Shown: positions 7,935 through 15,568, counted from the first letter of the stretch. The stretch is DNA of 39,874 nt from Gemmatimonadales bacterium (GCA_025927545.1 JAICLE010000023.1:1-39874), one strand, 5' to 3'. Notes: generated from the letters alone by a model not told the origin. Translations and numbers: made by a program.

Positions 7935-9179
7935 ATGACTCCGGGTCTGAGCGCCGGCGCTGAGGGGCGCTCCGCGCTCGACGTGCTGGTTGTCGGCGCG
8001 GGGCCGGCCGGCAGTGCCGCCGCCACGCTGCTGGCCCGCGCGGGCTACGCGGTGGCCGCGGTGGACCGGGCCGCCTTCCCCCGCGACAAGGCGTGCTCGG
8101 AATACATGAGTCCCGAGACGGTCCGGCTGCTCGACCGGCTGGGCGTGGTCCCGGCGCTCGAGGCGGCCGGGGCCGCGGCACCGGACGGCACGGTGGTGAC
8201 CGCCGCGCGGGGGAGCCGGCTCCACGGGCGCTTCGTATTGGCCGGCGCGCCGCCATTCCGCCCCACGGGGCTCGCCGTCTCGCGCCGGGTGCTGGACCAC
8301 GCGCTCGTCCTGGCCGCGCGCGACGCGGGAGCCCGGGTGCTGGAGCGCACCGCCGTGGAGGAGCTGGTGTACGATCGTGGCGCGGTGGCTGGCGCCGTGG
8401 TGCGTGACGCCGGGGGTGCGCGCCGGGTGATCCGCGCGCGCCTCACCATCGGGGCGGACGGGCTCCGCTCGCTCGTCGCCCGGCGGGTCGGCCGGCGGCG
8501 GTATGGCCGGCCGCGGCGGCTGGCTTTCGTGGCCCACATGGATGGCGTTGTCGGCATGGGCGACAGCGCCGAGCTGCACGTCGGGCGCGGCGCCTACGCG
8601 GGGCTCAATTCGATCGGCGGCGGCCTGACCAACGTGGCGCTGGTCGTCAGCACGGCACTCGCCGCCCGCGCGCGTGGCCGGGTCGAAGCCTTCTTCCTCG
8701 AGCGCCTGGGCCGGTTCCCCGGGGTGCACGAGCGCGTATCGGCCGGCGCGTTCACCCGCCCGGTGCTCGCCACGGGGCCGTTCGCCGCCTGGTCCGGCCG
8801 AGTGGTGGCCGACGGCGCCGCCCTCGTCGGTGATGCCGCCGACTTCTTCGATCCGTTCACCGGCGAGGGCATCCACAGCGCGCTCCGCGGCGCCATGCTG
8901 CTGGCCGACGCCGCCGGCGAGGCGCTCGCGGACGGCGGGCCGGTGACGGCGCGCCGCCTCGGCGGATACCGCCGCGCCCGGCGTGCGGCGTTCTCCGGCA
9001 AGTGGGCGGTGGAACGGCTCATCGGTTACGGCATGCTGTCCCCGGCGCTCTTCGACCGCGCCGTCGGCCGGCTCGGCCGGCGCGCCGGGATGGCCGACAC
9101 GCTGATCGGCGTCACCGGAGACTTCGTCCCCGCGCGCCGGGTGCTCAATCCCGTCTTCCTCGCGAGGATGATTCTCTGA
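7935..9179 (+). CDS. FAD-dependent oxidoreductase, geranylgeranyl reductase/UbiH-like
   Basis: The protein has 414 residues. The FAD-binding Rossmann motif is at the N-terminus (VLVVGAGPAGSAAATLLARAG, residues about 17-37). DKACSEYMSP follows near residue 55. The second FAD motif is in GDAADFFDPFTGEGIHSAL (about residue 300). This arrangement belongs to the group-A flavoprotein monooxygenase/geranylgeranyl reductase superfamily. Similar flavoproteins are found beside polyketide synthases, where they hydroxylate or reduce lipid-like products. It overlaps the next gene by four bases, and that gene encodes a flavin reductase-like protein. Whether it reduces or hydroxylates cannot be decided from sequence. 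Confidence 0.85.
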   Translation: MTPGLSAGAEGRSALDVLVVGAGPAGSAAATLLARAGYAVAAVDRAAFPRDKACSEYMSPETVRLLDRLGVVPALEAAGAAAPDGTVVTAARGSRLHGRFVLAGAPPFRPTGLAVSRRVLDHALVLAARDAGARVLERTAVEELVYDRGAVAGAVVRDAGGARRVIRARLTIGADGLRSLVARRVGRRRYGRPRRLAFVAHMDGVVGMGDSAELHVGRGAYAGLNSIGGGLTNVALVVSTALAARARGRVEAFFLERLGRFPGVHERVSAGAFTRPVLATGPFAAWSGRVVADGAALVGDAADFFDPFTGEGIHSALRGAMLLADAAGEALADGGPVTARRLGGYRRARRAAFSGKWAVERLIGYGMLSPALFDRAVGRLGRRAGMADTLIGVTGDFVPARRVLNPVFLARMIL

Positions 9180-9658
9180 TCCGATCCGCCGTCGACGAGT
9201 CCCGCTTCCGCCAGTTGCTCGGACGCTTCGCCACGGGAGTCACCGTCCTCACCGTGCGCGGCCCGCAGGGCCGGCCCGCGGGGATGACCGCGAGCAGCCT
9301 GGCCTCGGTGTCGCTGGAGCCGCCGCTGGTCTCGGTCTGCGTGGACCACGCGGCGGAGCTGCACGACCTGATCGCGGCCGCGCCCGAGTTCGTGGTGAAC
9401 GTCCTCGACAGCGGCCAGGAGGAGCTGGCCCGGCGATTCTCGCTCCCGCACGAGGACCGCTTCGACGGCGTGGGATACCACATCGGGGCGGAGGGACAGG
9501 TCATCCTCGACGGGACGCTCGCGCACATCGAGTGCGAGCGGCACGCCCACTATCCCGGCGGGGACCACACGATCATCCTCGGCCGCGTGATCGGCGGCAA
9601 TACCCGCGACGGGCGCCCGCTCGTCTATTTCCGCGGCGGATACACCAGCCTCGCATGA
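9176..9658 (+). CDS. Flavin reductase-like FMN-binding protein
   Basis: This is a protein of about 160 residues of the flavin reductase domain family. The family opening RFRQLLGRFATGVTVLTVR is followed by GMTASSLASVSLEPPLVSV (FMN phosphate binding), VVNVLDSGQEELARRFS and the C-terminal HTIILGRV...PLVYFRGGY. These proteins reduce free flavin with NAD(P)H for a partner monooxygenase, or bind FMN themselves. There is no ATG, GTG or TTG at the expected N-terminus. The only coupled candidate is CTG at 9176, overlapping the TGA of the FAD gene, so the start codon is unusual and unproved. A TTG near 9214 would delete the domain start. The gene ends in an ATGA overlap with the methyltransferase. Confidence 0.85.
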   Translation: MIRSAVDESRFRQLLGRFATGVTVLTVRGPQGRPAGMTASSLASVSLEPPLVSVCVDHAAELHDLIAAAPEFVVNVLDSGQEELARRFSLPHEDRFDGVGYHIGAEGQVILDGTLAHIECERHAHYPGGDHTIILGRVIGGNTRDGRPLVYFRGGYTSLA

Positions 9659-10359
9659 CCAGCGAGCCCCTGACCCTGAGCTCCGTCGGCGCCGAGCTGC
9701 TCGACGATCCGGCCGCCGATCCCGGCGCGGTCACCGAGTCGCTGCGCAACATCGCCCGCGCGAACCGCTGGTTTGGCGGCGCGGCCGCCGTCCGGCACGG
9801 GCTGGCCCGCGCCCTTGCCGGGGTGCCGGCGGGCACCACACTGACACTCGCCGATCTCGGCACCGGCCTCGGCGACCTCCCGCGCGCCGCCGCGCGCTGG
9901 GGCGCACGGCGCGGGCTCCGGCTGGTGCCGGTCGGCCTCGAGCGGAGCCGCGTGGCCGCCAGGCTTGCCCGGGATGGCGGGGTGCCGAGCGCGGTGGGAT
10001 GCGCCGGAGCGCCGCCGTTCGGCGAGAAGTCGGTGGACCTGGTGCTCGTGAGCCAGGTGGCGCACCACCTGGCGCCCGGGTCGGTCGTCCGCCTCTTCCG
10101 CTCGTGCGACCGCCTGGCGCGGCGCGCCGTCATCGTGGCCGACCTCCGCCGCGGCCCATTCGGTCCGCTGGTATTCCGGGTCGGCGCGCGCGTGCTCCGC
10201 TTCGACGCCAACACCGTCTCCGACGGGGTCACCTCGCTCCGCCGGGGCTACACCGCCGGAGAGCTGGGGGCGCTGCTCGCGACGGCGGGCGTGGACGCCA
10301 CGGTCGAGCGCCGGCCGGGCTATCGCCTGGTGGCGGTGTGGCGGCCGCGGCCGGCGTGA
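9655..10359 (+). CDS. Class I SAM-dependent methyltransferase
   Basis: The protein has 234 residues. Motif I (LADLGTGLGDLPRAAARWG) lies near residue 64. An acidic end of strand 2 (LVPVGLERS) and motif IV/post-IV (VDLVLVSQVAHHLAPGSV) follow. The C-terminal region RRGYTAGELGALLATAGV is typical of small-molecule methyltransferases of the type that accompany polyketide and alkylquinone genes. The ATG at 9655 overlaps the previous stop (ATGA), and the stop at 10359 overlaps the next start (TGATG). The acceptor (O, N or C) is unknown. Its placement between a flavin reductase and a START-like protein suggests modification of an aromatic or lipid intermediate. Confidence 0.85.
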   Translation: MTSEPLTLSSVGAELLDDPAADPGAVTESLRNIARANRWFGGAAAVRHGLARALAGVPAGTTLTLADLGTGLGDLPRAAARWGARRGLRLVPVGLERSRVAARLARDGGVPSAVGCAGAPPFGEKSVDLVLVSQVAHHLAPGSVVRLFRSCDRLARRAVIVADLRRGPFGPLVFRVGARVLRFDANTVSDGVTSLRRGYTAGELGALLATAGVDATVERRPGYRLVAVWRPRPA

Positions 10360-10817
10360 TGCGCACCGTGGACCGCACCCGAATGCGCGCACCCGTCGAG
10401 AGGGTGCTCGCGGCGGCCGTGGACGTGGAACGCTGGCCGGCGCTGCTGCCCCACTACCGCCGGGTCCGGATGCTCGAGCGGCGGTCGGACGGTGGCCTGG
10501 TCGAGATGGCCGCGTGGCGCCCGTTCGGGCCGTTCAATTACCCGACCTGGTGGGTGTCCGAGATGCGGGTGGACCGGGCGGCGCCGGCGGTGCACTATCG
10601 CCACGTCCGCGGGATCACCGCGGGCATGGACGTGGTCTGGCGGCTCGAGCCGGCGGGCGACGACACCGAGGTGACGATCGTGCACGACTGGGCCGGGCCG
10701 CCGTGGCCCGTCGTCGGGGGCGCCGCGGCAGCATGGGTGATCGGCCCCGTCTTCATTCACGGAATCGCGTCGCGGACCCTGGCGGGCATCCGGCGGGCGG
10801 TGGAGGCAGGACCATGA
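10359..10817 (+). CDS. SRPBCC (START-like) family protein, polyketide cyclase-like
   Basis: The protein has 152 residues. The fold is inferred from the N-terminal strand RTRMRAPVERVLAAAVDVERWPALLPHYRRVRML. It is followed by alternating strands (VEMAAWRPFGPF, WWVSEMRVD, AVHYRHVRGITAGMDVVWRLEP, TEVTIVHDW) and a final long helix (ASRTLAGIRRAVEAG). SRPBCC proteins have a deep hydrophobic pocket and include aromatase/cyclases, CoQ-binding COQ10-like proteins and hydroxylases. ATG 10359 and GTG 10356 are alternative starts, both coupled to the methyltransferase stop. The overlap with the ketosynthase start (ATGA at 10814) supports a cyclase acting on the product of that enzyme; a lipid-binding chaperone is the alternative. 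Confidence 0.8.
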   Translation: MRTVDRTRMRAPVERVLAAAVDVERWPALLPHYRRVRMLERRSDGGLVEMAAWRPFGPFNYPTWWVSEMRVDRAAPAVHYRHVRGITAGMDVVWRLEPAGDDTEVTIVHDWAGPPWPVVGGAAAAWVIGPVFIHGIASRTLAGIRRAVEAGP

Positions 10818-12061
10818 GCGACGCGCGGCGGGTGGTGGTCACGGGCATCGGGGCGGTCACCCCGATCGGGCTGGGAGTGGACGGGCTGTGGGAGGGACTC
10901 CGGCGGCGCCAGTCGGCGGTCCGCTGCATCACCCGTTTCGACCCCACCGCCTTCAAGTCGCGTGTCGCGGGCGAGGTCGCCGACTTCGTGCCGACCGACC
11001 ACATCGAGGAGCGGCGAGCCCGGCGACTCGACCGGTACTCCCAGTTCACCATCGCGGCGACCCGGATGGCCCTGGCCGACGCCCACCTCGACCTCGCGCG
11101 CGAGGACCCCGATCGGGTGGGCGCCATGATGGGCACCGCGCTGGGCGGCGTGGCCCACGGCGAGAAGAACTATCATGCCTTCCTGACCGTCGGTCCGCGC
11201 GCGGTGGACCCGGCGCTGGCGCTCACGGTCTTCGCCGGTGCCGCGAGCTGCAACATCGCCATCGAGTTCGGCTGCACCGGCCCCAACTCCACCAACGGGA
11301 TGAGCTGCGCCTCGGGCGCGATCGCCATCGGCGACGGATTCCGCGCGATCGTGCGGGGCGACGCGGACGTGATGCTGGCCGGCGGGGCGGAGGCCCCGCT
11401 CGCGCCTCTCTGCTTTGGCGCATTCGCCATCATCCGCGCGATGTCCACCCGGAACGACGATCCGACCCACGCAAGCCGTCCGTTCGACGCCGGCCGGGAC
11501 GGATTCGTCATGGCCGAGGGCGCGGCCGTGCTGGTGCTGGAGGAGCGGAGCCGTGCGCTCGCGCGGGGCGCGCCGGTGTATGCCGAGCTCTGCGGGTTCG
11601 GGCTCACCAACGACGCGCACCACATGACGGCGCCCCGGCCCGACGGCCGCCAGGCCGCGCGCGCCATGCGGAACGCCCTGGGCGAGGCCCACGTGACGCC
11701 GGGCGAGGTGGGCTACATCAACGCGCACGGCTCCTCCACTCCGCTCAACGACCCGACCGAAACCTCCGCGATCAAGCAGGTCTTCGGCGACCTGGCCTAT
11801 CGGGTGGCGCTGAGCGGCACCAAGGGGTACTACGGCCACGCGCTCGGCGCGAGCGGCGCCATCGAGGCGGCCATCTGCGCCCTGGCCTCCCGGCGCGGCT
11901 GGCTCCCGCCCACCGTCAACCTGGAGACCCCCGATCCGGCCTGCGACCTGCCGCAGGTCACCGGCAATGGACGCGACGGCCGCCCCGAGGTGCTGCTCAG
12001 CAACTCGTTCGGCTTCGGCGGCATCAACGCCGCGCTGGTGTTTCGGCGGGCGGACGCCTAG
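10814..12061 (+). CDS. Stand-alone beta-ketoacyl-ACP synthase (FabF/KAS II-like)
   Basis: This is a 415-residue condensing enzyme with a complete catalytic set: Cys165 in NGMSCASGA, His in INAHGSSTPLND (about residue 304), Lys and His in GTKGYYGHALGASG (about 337-342) and the glycine-rich SNSFGFGGINAAL. It starts at ATG 10814 behind the GGAGG in TGGAGGCAGG. FabF enzymes extend acyl-ACP with malonyl-ACP. The active-site neighbourhood MSCAS differs from the usual TACAT of housekeeping FabF. The gene sits at the end of a tailoring-enzyme operon with no acyl carrier protein, fabG or chain-length-factor partner nearby. I therefore favour a specialised pathway over primary fatty-acid synthesis. Confidence 0.93.
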   Translation: MSDARRVVVTGIGAVTPIGLGVDGLWEGLRRRQSAVRCITRFDPTAFKSRVAGEVADFVPTDHIEERRARRLDRYSQFTIAATRMALADAHLDLAREDPDRVGAMMGTALGGVAHGEKNYHAFLTVGPRAVDPALALTVFAGAASCNIAIEFGCTGPNSTNGMSCASGAIAIGDGFRAIVRGDADVMLAGGAEAPLAPLCFGAFAIIRAMSTRNDDPTHASRPFDAGRDGFVMAEGAAVLVLEERSRALARGAPVYAELCGFGLTNDAHHMTAPRPDGRQAARAMRNALGEAHVTPGEVGYINAHGSSTPLNDPTETSAIKQVFGDLAYRVALSGTKGYYGHALGASGAIEAAICALASRRGWLPPTVNLETPDPACDLPQVTGNGRDGRPEVLLSNSFGFGGINAALVFRRADA

Positions 12062-12105
12062 ATTCGCGGCCGTCCTCACCGCTGACACCACACCAAGGAT
12101 GCCCG

Positions 12106-12786
12106 ATGACTTCGCTCTTGCGCCGGTCGCTCGCGGAAGCCGTGGGAACCTTCGCCTTCGTCTTCATCGGGTGCGCGGTCGTCGTGATGAAAGGGGCGCC
12201 CGGCGCGGGCTACGGACTGCTGGGCGTTGCCTGGGGCCATGCCATCGCGCTGTCCATCATGGTCACGGCGACCATGGCGATCTCCGGCGGCCACCTGAAC
12301 CCCGCCGTCACGGTCGGGCTGCTCGTGGGGCGGCGCATCAACGGGCAGACGGCCGCCGGGTACATCGTGGCCCAGCTCGTGGGCGCCGTGATCGCGGCAC
12401 TCTGCGTCAAGCACCTGTTCCCGATCGGCTCCGTCCGGGCGACGTCCCTCGGCACGCCTGCCCTGGCCGGAAACGTCCAGCTCTCGCAGGCCATCGGCAT
12501 CGAGGCGGTCCTGACCTTCTTCCTCGTCTCCATGGTGTACGGGACCTGCGTCAACTCCGAGTCACCCAAGGTCGGCGGCTTCGCCATTGGCCTCGTGCTG
12601 CTGTGCGACATCCTGATCGGCGGCCCCCTGACCGGCGCCGCGGCCAACCCCGCCCGCGCCTTCGGCCCCGCCCTGGTATCCGGCCAGTGGGTGGCCCACA
12701 GCGTCTACTGGATCGGGCCACTGCTGGGCGGGATCGTGGCGGGGCTGATCTGGGAGTACGTGCTGCTGCCGAAGCGGGAGAGGTGA
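12106..12786 (+). CDS. Aquaporin (MIP family channel)
   Basis: The protein is 226 residues with six hydrophobic helices and both half-helix motifs: HLNPAVT near residue 65 and AAANPARAFGPA near residue 184. The second half (DILIGGPLTGAAANPAR) resembles plant TIP-type channels more than AqpZ. Twelve residues before the second NPA, where AqpZ has His, there is Ile, and the residue three before it is Ala. Only the Arg of the selectivity filter is classic. That would give a wider pore, possibly passing glycerol, urea, ammonia or peroxide as well as water. The gene begins 44 bp after the ketosynthase and may be co-transcribed. Peroxide transport would fit the redox-type sigma factor upstream but is speculative. 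Confidence 0.92.
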   Translation: MTSLLRRSLAEAVGTFAFVFIGCAVVVMKGAPGAGYGLLGVAWGHAIALSIMVTATMAISGGHLNPAVTVGLLVGRRINGQTAAGYIVAQLVGAVIAALCVKHLFPIGSVRATSLGTPALAGNVQLSQAIGIEAVLTFFLVSMVYGTCVNSESPKVGGFAIGLVLLCDILIGGPLTGAAANPARAFGPALVSGQWVAHSVYWIGPLLGGIVAGLIWEYVLLPKRER

Positions 12787-12788
12787 GG

Positions 12789-12991
12789 GGAAAGACGGAA
12801 GGACGGAAGGCGAGCGGACGGTAGGAAACGCCACTGCACTGTCCCGAGCGGAGCGAGGGATCTCCTCCGCGTTGCACGAACTCGGCCCGGCTAGATCCCT
12901 CGCTCCGCTCGGGATGACAGTTCCTTGGCCTACCGGCCCTCCAGTCCGTCCACCCGCCCGTCCTTCCGTCTTTCCGTCCTTCCGTCTTTCC
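12789..12991. repeat. Nested inverted-repeat element between aquaporin and ccmD
   Basis: Two inverted repeats are nested. The outer arms are 20 bp (12789-12808 and 12972-12991), perfectly complementary and built from GGAAAGAC/GGAAGGAC units. The inner arms are 22 bp (12842-12863 and 12893-12914), perfectly complementary, with core TCCCGAGCGGAGCGAGGGAT and a 29-bp spacer. The element starts two bases after the aquaporin stop and runs into the end of ccmD. It could act as a bidirectional terminator for the convergent genes. The inner arm resembles palindromes that recur in environmental bacterial genomes. Confidence 0.85.
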
Positions 12992-13121
12992 GTCCTTCCG
13001 TCCGACCCTCCGCCCTCCGCACCCTTCCCCACAGCGCCGTCAGGTAGCCCGCGAGAATCACCGGTGCCACCACGTATGCCGCGACGAGATAACCGACGTT
13101 GTGCGGCGTCTCAGGCGGCAT
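12930..13121 (-). CDS. ccmD: CcmD-like small membrane protein with repeat-derived basic tail
   Basis: The protein has 63 residues and starts with ATG at 13121, 11 bp inside the end of ccmC. Residues about 8-30 (HNVGYLVAAYVVAPVILAGYL) form one transmembrane helix, followed by a basic stretch (WGRVRR). This is the typical CcmD layout. CcmD is a small protein that helps release holo-CcmE from the CcmABC heme exporter. It is short and poorly conserved, so identification rests on position and topology. The last 25 or so residues are encoded by the tandem 16-bp repeat and give a Gly/Arg/Lys/Asp tail of no known function. The original gene may have been shorter. Confidence 0.65.
   Translation of the reverse strand: MPPETPHNVGYLVAAYVVAPVILAGYLTALWGRVRRAEGRTEGRKDGRTERRKDGRVDGLEGR
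12960..13003. repeat. Tandem 16-bp repeat (about 2.7 copies) inside the ccmD 3' end
   Basis: The unit GTCCTTCCGTCTTTCC occurs at 12960-12975 and 12976-12991, with a partial third copy from 12992. On the minus strand it encodes the Arg/Lys/Asp/Gly tail of the CcmD-like protein. It also supplies the right outer arm of the inverted repeat that begins at 12789. Confidence 0.85.
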
Positions 13122-13824
13122 CGGCGGCCTCGTCGCGGGCCTCTTCCGCCAGCGCAAGCGCGTAACGCAGCGTCACCAGCCCCACGTAGAGCAGCGTGAA
13201 CACCGCCGTCGAGAGGAGCAGCGTCCGGAGCATCTCCGGCGGGAGCGAGGGCGCGCTGGGCTTGAGCACTACCGGTTGGGGGTGGAGCGTGCGGAAGAGA
13301 TAGACGCTCAGGTGGATGAACGGGACGAGCAGCATTCCCAGGATTCCCACCACCGCGCTGAAACGCGCGCGCTCCTCGGGGTCGTGCACCGAGGCTCTGA
13401 GGGCGAGATAGCCGATGAAGAGAAAGAACAGAAAGAGCGTGAGCGTGAGCCGCGCGTCCCAGGTCCACCAGGTGCCCCAGATCGGCTTGGCCCAGATGGG
13501 GCCGGTGGTGAGCATGACCGCGCTAAAGGCGACCCCCACCTCCGCTGACGACGCGGCGAAGCGGTCCAGCCGCGGGTCGTGCAGCCAGAGGTAAAGCGCA
13601 CTGGTGACCCCCACGAGGGAGAAAGCGATCAGCGCGCTCCATGCAGCCGGTACGTGGAGATAGAAGATCTTCTGCGCCGGTCCCTGCCGCAGCTCCACCG
13701 GCGTGAATCTCAGCGCCAGCACGTACACGCCCGCCAGGCCGAGCAGCGCCGCCAGGCTGATGCGGAGCCCGCGGCGCGCGAGGGCGCGGGCGGCCGAGGA
13801 GGCGGCGGAGCCGGACCCCGTCAC
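13111..13824 (-). CDS. ccmC: CcmC heme exporter/heme-handling permease
   Basis: This is a 237-residue, six-helix membrane protein. It carries the tryptophan-rich WWTWDARLT motif that binds heme on the periplasmic side and the two flanking histidines (FYLHVPAAW near residue 58 and FIHLSVYLF near 165). CcmC loads heme onto the chaperone CcmE during System I cytochrome c maturation. I use the GTG at 13824, which overlaps the ccmB stop by four bases; an ATG at 13857 would lie inside ccmB. The order ccmA-ccmB-ccmC-ccmD is conserved here, but ccmE, ccmF, ccmG and ccmH are not in the window. Confidence 0.92.
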   Translation of the reverse strand: MTGSGSAASSAARALARRGLRISLAALLGLAGVYVLALRFTPVELRQGPAQKIFYLHVPAAWSALIAFSLVGVTSALYLWLHDPRLDRFAASSAEVGVAFSAVMLTTGPIWAKPIWGTWWTWDARLTLTLFLFFLFIGYLALRASVHDPEERARFSAVVGILGMLLVPFIHLSVYLFRTLHPQPVVLKPSAPSLPPEMLRTLLLSTAVFTLLYVGLVTLRYALALAEEARDEAADAA

Positions 13825-14501
13825 TCGTCCACCACGGCGGAGAAAGTCATCGTACACAAGGTCACGAATACCACGTCGTAGAGGGCAAGGAGTCTAAGCC
13901 AACCCAGCATCTCGCTCAATGGACGCCCAGCCAGAAGCCGCGACGTTACCTGCACCGCCCCGATGAGCGGCGGCACCATGAACGGCAGCAGCAGCACCGG
14001 CAGCATCAGCTCCGCGAACCGGGTGCGCACCGCCATGGCGCTGAAGATGGTGCCCACCGATACGAAGCCGATCGTGGCGAGCGCCGTCACCCCGATGAGC
14101 CCCGGCAGCGCCCGCCACAGGTCCACGTTGAAGAACAGCACGAAGAGCGGCAGCGTGACCGCCTCGACCGTGCCCACGAACGCCAGGTTGGCGAGCAGCT
14201 TGCCCGCGAACAGCGCGCCCCGCGGGAGCGGCGCGAGCAGCAGGCCGTCGAGCGCCCCGTGCTCCCGCTCGATGGTGAACGCCCGGTTGAGGGCCACCAT
14301 CGCCGCCAGCGCGAACGTCACCCATAGTACGCTCGGCGCGAGGTCCGTGGCGGCCAGCGCCGTCGGATCGCGGGCGAAGTTGAACACCACCAGCACCAGC
14401 GCCGCGAACACCACCGCGGAGAGCAGTGCCGTACGGCTCCGGAGCTCCGCCCGGATGTCCTTCCCGGCTACCGCGAGCGCCAGCCGGAGCGACTCAGCCA
14501 C
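13821..14501 (-). CDS. ccmB: CcmB heme exporter membrane subunit
   Basis: This 226-residue protein has six predicted membrane helices. Family features are the N-terminal KDIRAELRSRTAL segment, AFTIEREHGALDGLLLAPLPR between helices and the LLLPFMVPPLIGAVQ helix. CcmB is the permease that pairs with the CcmA ATPase. Together they power release of heme-loaded CcmE from CcmCD. The start lies 8 bp inside ccmA and the end overlaps ccmC by four bases, so the module is a single translational unit. Confidence 0.92.
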   Translation of the reverse strand: MAESLRLALAVAGKDIRAELRSRTALLSAVVFAALVLVVFNFARDPTALAATDLAPSVLWVTFALAAMVALNRAFTIEREHGALDGLLLAPLPRGALFAGKLLANLAFVGTVEAVTLPLFVLFFNVDLWRALPGLIGVTALATIGFVSVGTIFSAMAVRTRFAELMLPVLLLPFMVPPLIGAVQVTSRLLAGRPLSEMLGWLRLLALYDVVFVTLCTMTFSAVVDE

Positions 14502-15213
14502 CGGTCCACTCGCGGTAGCGCGGCAGGAACGCCGTCAGCGGGCCGGCCACGGGCTCCTCCCCCGCCCACCGGCCGCCGACCAGCACCGCCACTCGGGTGG
14601 CGACATCCCAGACCTCCGCCAGGTTGTGGGTCACGATCACGAGTCCGAGCCCCTCCGCCAGCCGGGCCCGCAACAGGTCGCGAAGCCGGTCGGCGGAGGC
14701 CGCGTCGAGGGCGGTGAAGGGCTCGTCCAGGAGCAGCACCCGCGGGCGGTGCAGCAGCGCTCGCGCGATTGCCGCGCGCTGGAGCAGCCCGCGGCTCAGC
14801 TTCCGCGGGGAGTCATGCGCCCGCGCGGCGAGGCCCGCCTCGGCGAGGGCGTCGCGAGCGGCATCGGCCGGCGCCGGGAGCCCGTAGAGCCTGGCCGTGA
14901 AGGCGAGGTTCTCCAGCAGCGTCAGGTCGTCGTACAGCAGCGACTGGTGCGACAGGAGCCCGATCGCGCGGCGCGCCTGGGGCGCGCCCTCGGCCAGTGC
15001 GTGGCCGAGCACGCGCACGTCGCCGGCGGCCGGACGCATGAGGCCCGCCAGAATCCGGAGCAGCGTGCTCTTGCCGGCGCCGTTCGGGCCCGCGACCGCG
15101 AGCGCCTCGCCCGGCGCCAGCGTCAGGTTGATGTAGTGGAGGACTGGGAAGCGGCCGATCGAACGGAGGAGACCACGGGCGTCGAGCAGCGGCGCGCCGT
15201 CACAGGACGGCAT
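14494..15213 (-). CDS. ccmA: CcmA, ATP-binding subunit of the heme exporter
   Basis: This is a 239-residue ABC ATPase. Walker A is GPNGAGKST (about residue 42), the Q-loop region is GLLSHQSLLYDDLTLLENL, the signature is LSRGLLQRAAIARAL, Walker B is VLLLDEPF and the H-loop is IVTHN. The signature has Arg at its third position and Leu at its fifth, a slight variant of LSGGQ, as is common in CcmA. It hydrolyses ATP to drive CcmABCD. Its first 14 bases overlap the end of the response-regulator gene upstream, an unusual fusion of a signalling gene to the ccm operon. Confidence 0.9.
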   Translation of the reverse strand: MPSCDGAPLLDARGLLRSIGRFPVLHYINLTLAPGEALAVAGPNGAGKSTLLRILAGLMRPAAGDVRVLGHALAEGAPQARRAIGLLSHQSLLYDDLTLLENLAFTARLYGLPAPADAARDALAEAGLAARAHDSPRKLSRGLLQRAAIARALLHRPRVLLLDEPFTALDAASADRLRDLLRARLAEGLGLVIVTHNLAEVWDVATRVAVLVGGRWAGEEPVAGPLTAFLPRYREWTGG

Positions 15214-15568
15214 CGATCCGCGCGCCGAGTTCGTCGAGGCGGAAGGGTTTGACGATGTAGCCGGAGTGGGGAAGATTCAGGACCTTGAGCTGGGGCTCGA
15301 TGCTCATGTACGCCGTCGTGATGATGACCGGCAGGTCGGGTTGCGTCACCCGGATCCGGCGCAGCAGCTCGATGCCGTCGGTGTCGGGCAGGCGCATGTC
15401 GAGCACGGCGACGTCGGGAGGCTGCAGCTCGAGCTGCTCCAGCGCTTCGGCGCCCGTGGAGGCGAACACCAGGTCGTACCTTGGCCCGAACGCTCGCTGG
15501 TAGCTGAGCCGCAGCGCGGGCTCGTCCTCCACGATCAGGACGCGCCGGCGGCGCTTTGCATGCGTCAT
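15200..15568 (-). CDS. Single-domain response regulator (CheY-like)
   Basis: The protein has 122 residues and starts at ATG 15568. It is a receiver domain only: acidic pocket VEDE (residues 13-16), phospho-acceptor Asp57 in VAVLDMRLPDTDG, the Thr of VIITTAYM and the Lys of GYIVKPF. There is no output domain, so it must act by binding another protein or passing phosphate on. No kinase is adjacent. It overlaps ccmA by 14 bp and follows the STAS-domain gene on the same strand, which suggests a small signalling module upstream of the ccm genes. Confidence 0.9.
   Translation of the reverse strand: MTHAKRRRRVLIVEDEPALRLSYQRAFGPRYDLVFASTGAEALEQLELQPPDVAVLDMRLPDTDGIELLRRIRVTQPDLPVIITTAYMSIEPQLKVLNLPHSGYIVKPFRLDELGARIDAVL

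Noticed and set aside
12960-13003. CRISPR-like repeats
   Set aside because: The units are contiguous without spacers and no cas gene is near. This is a tandem microsatellite.
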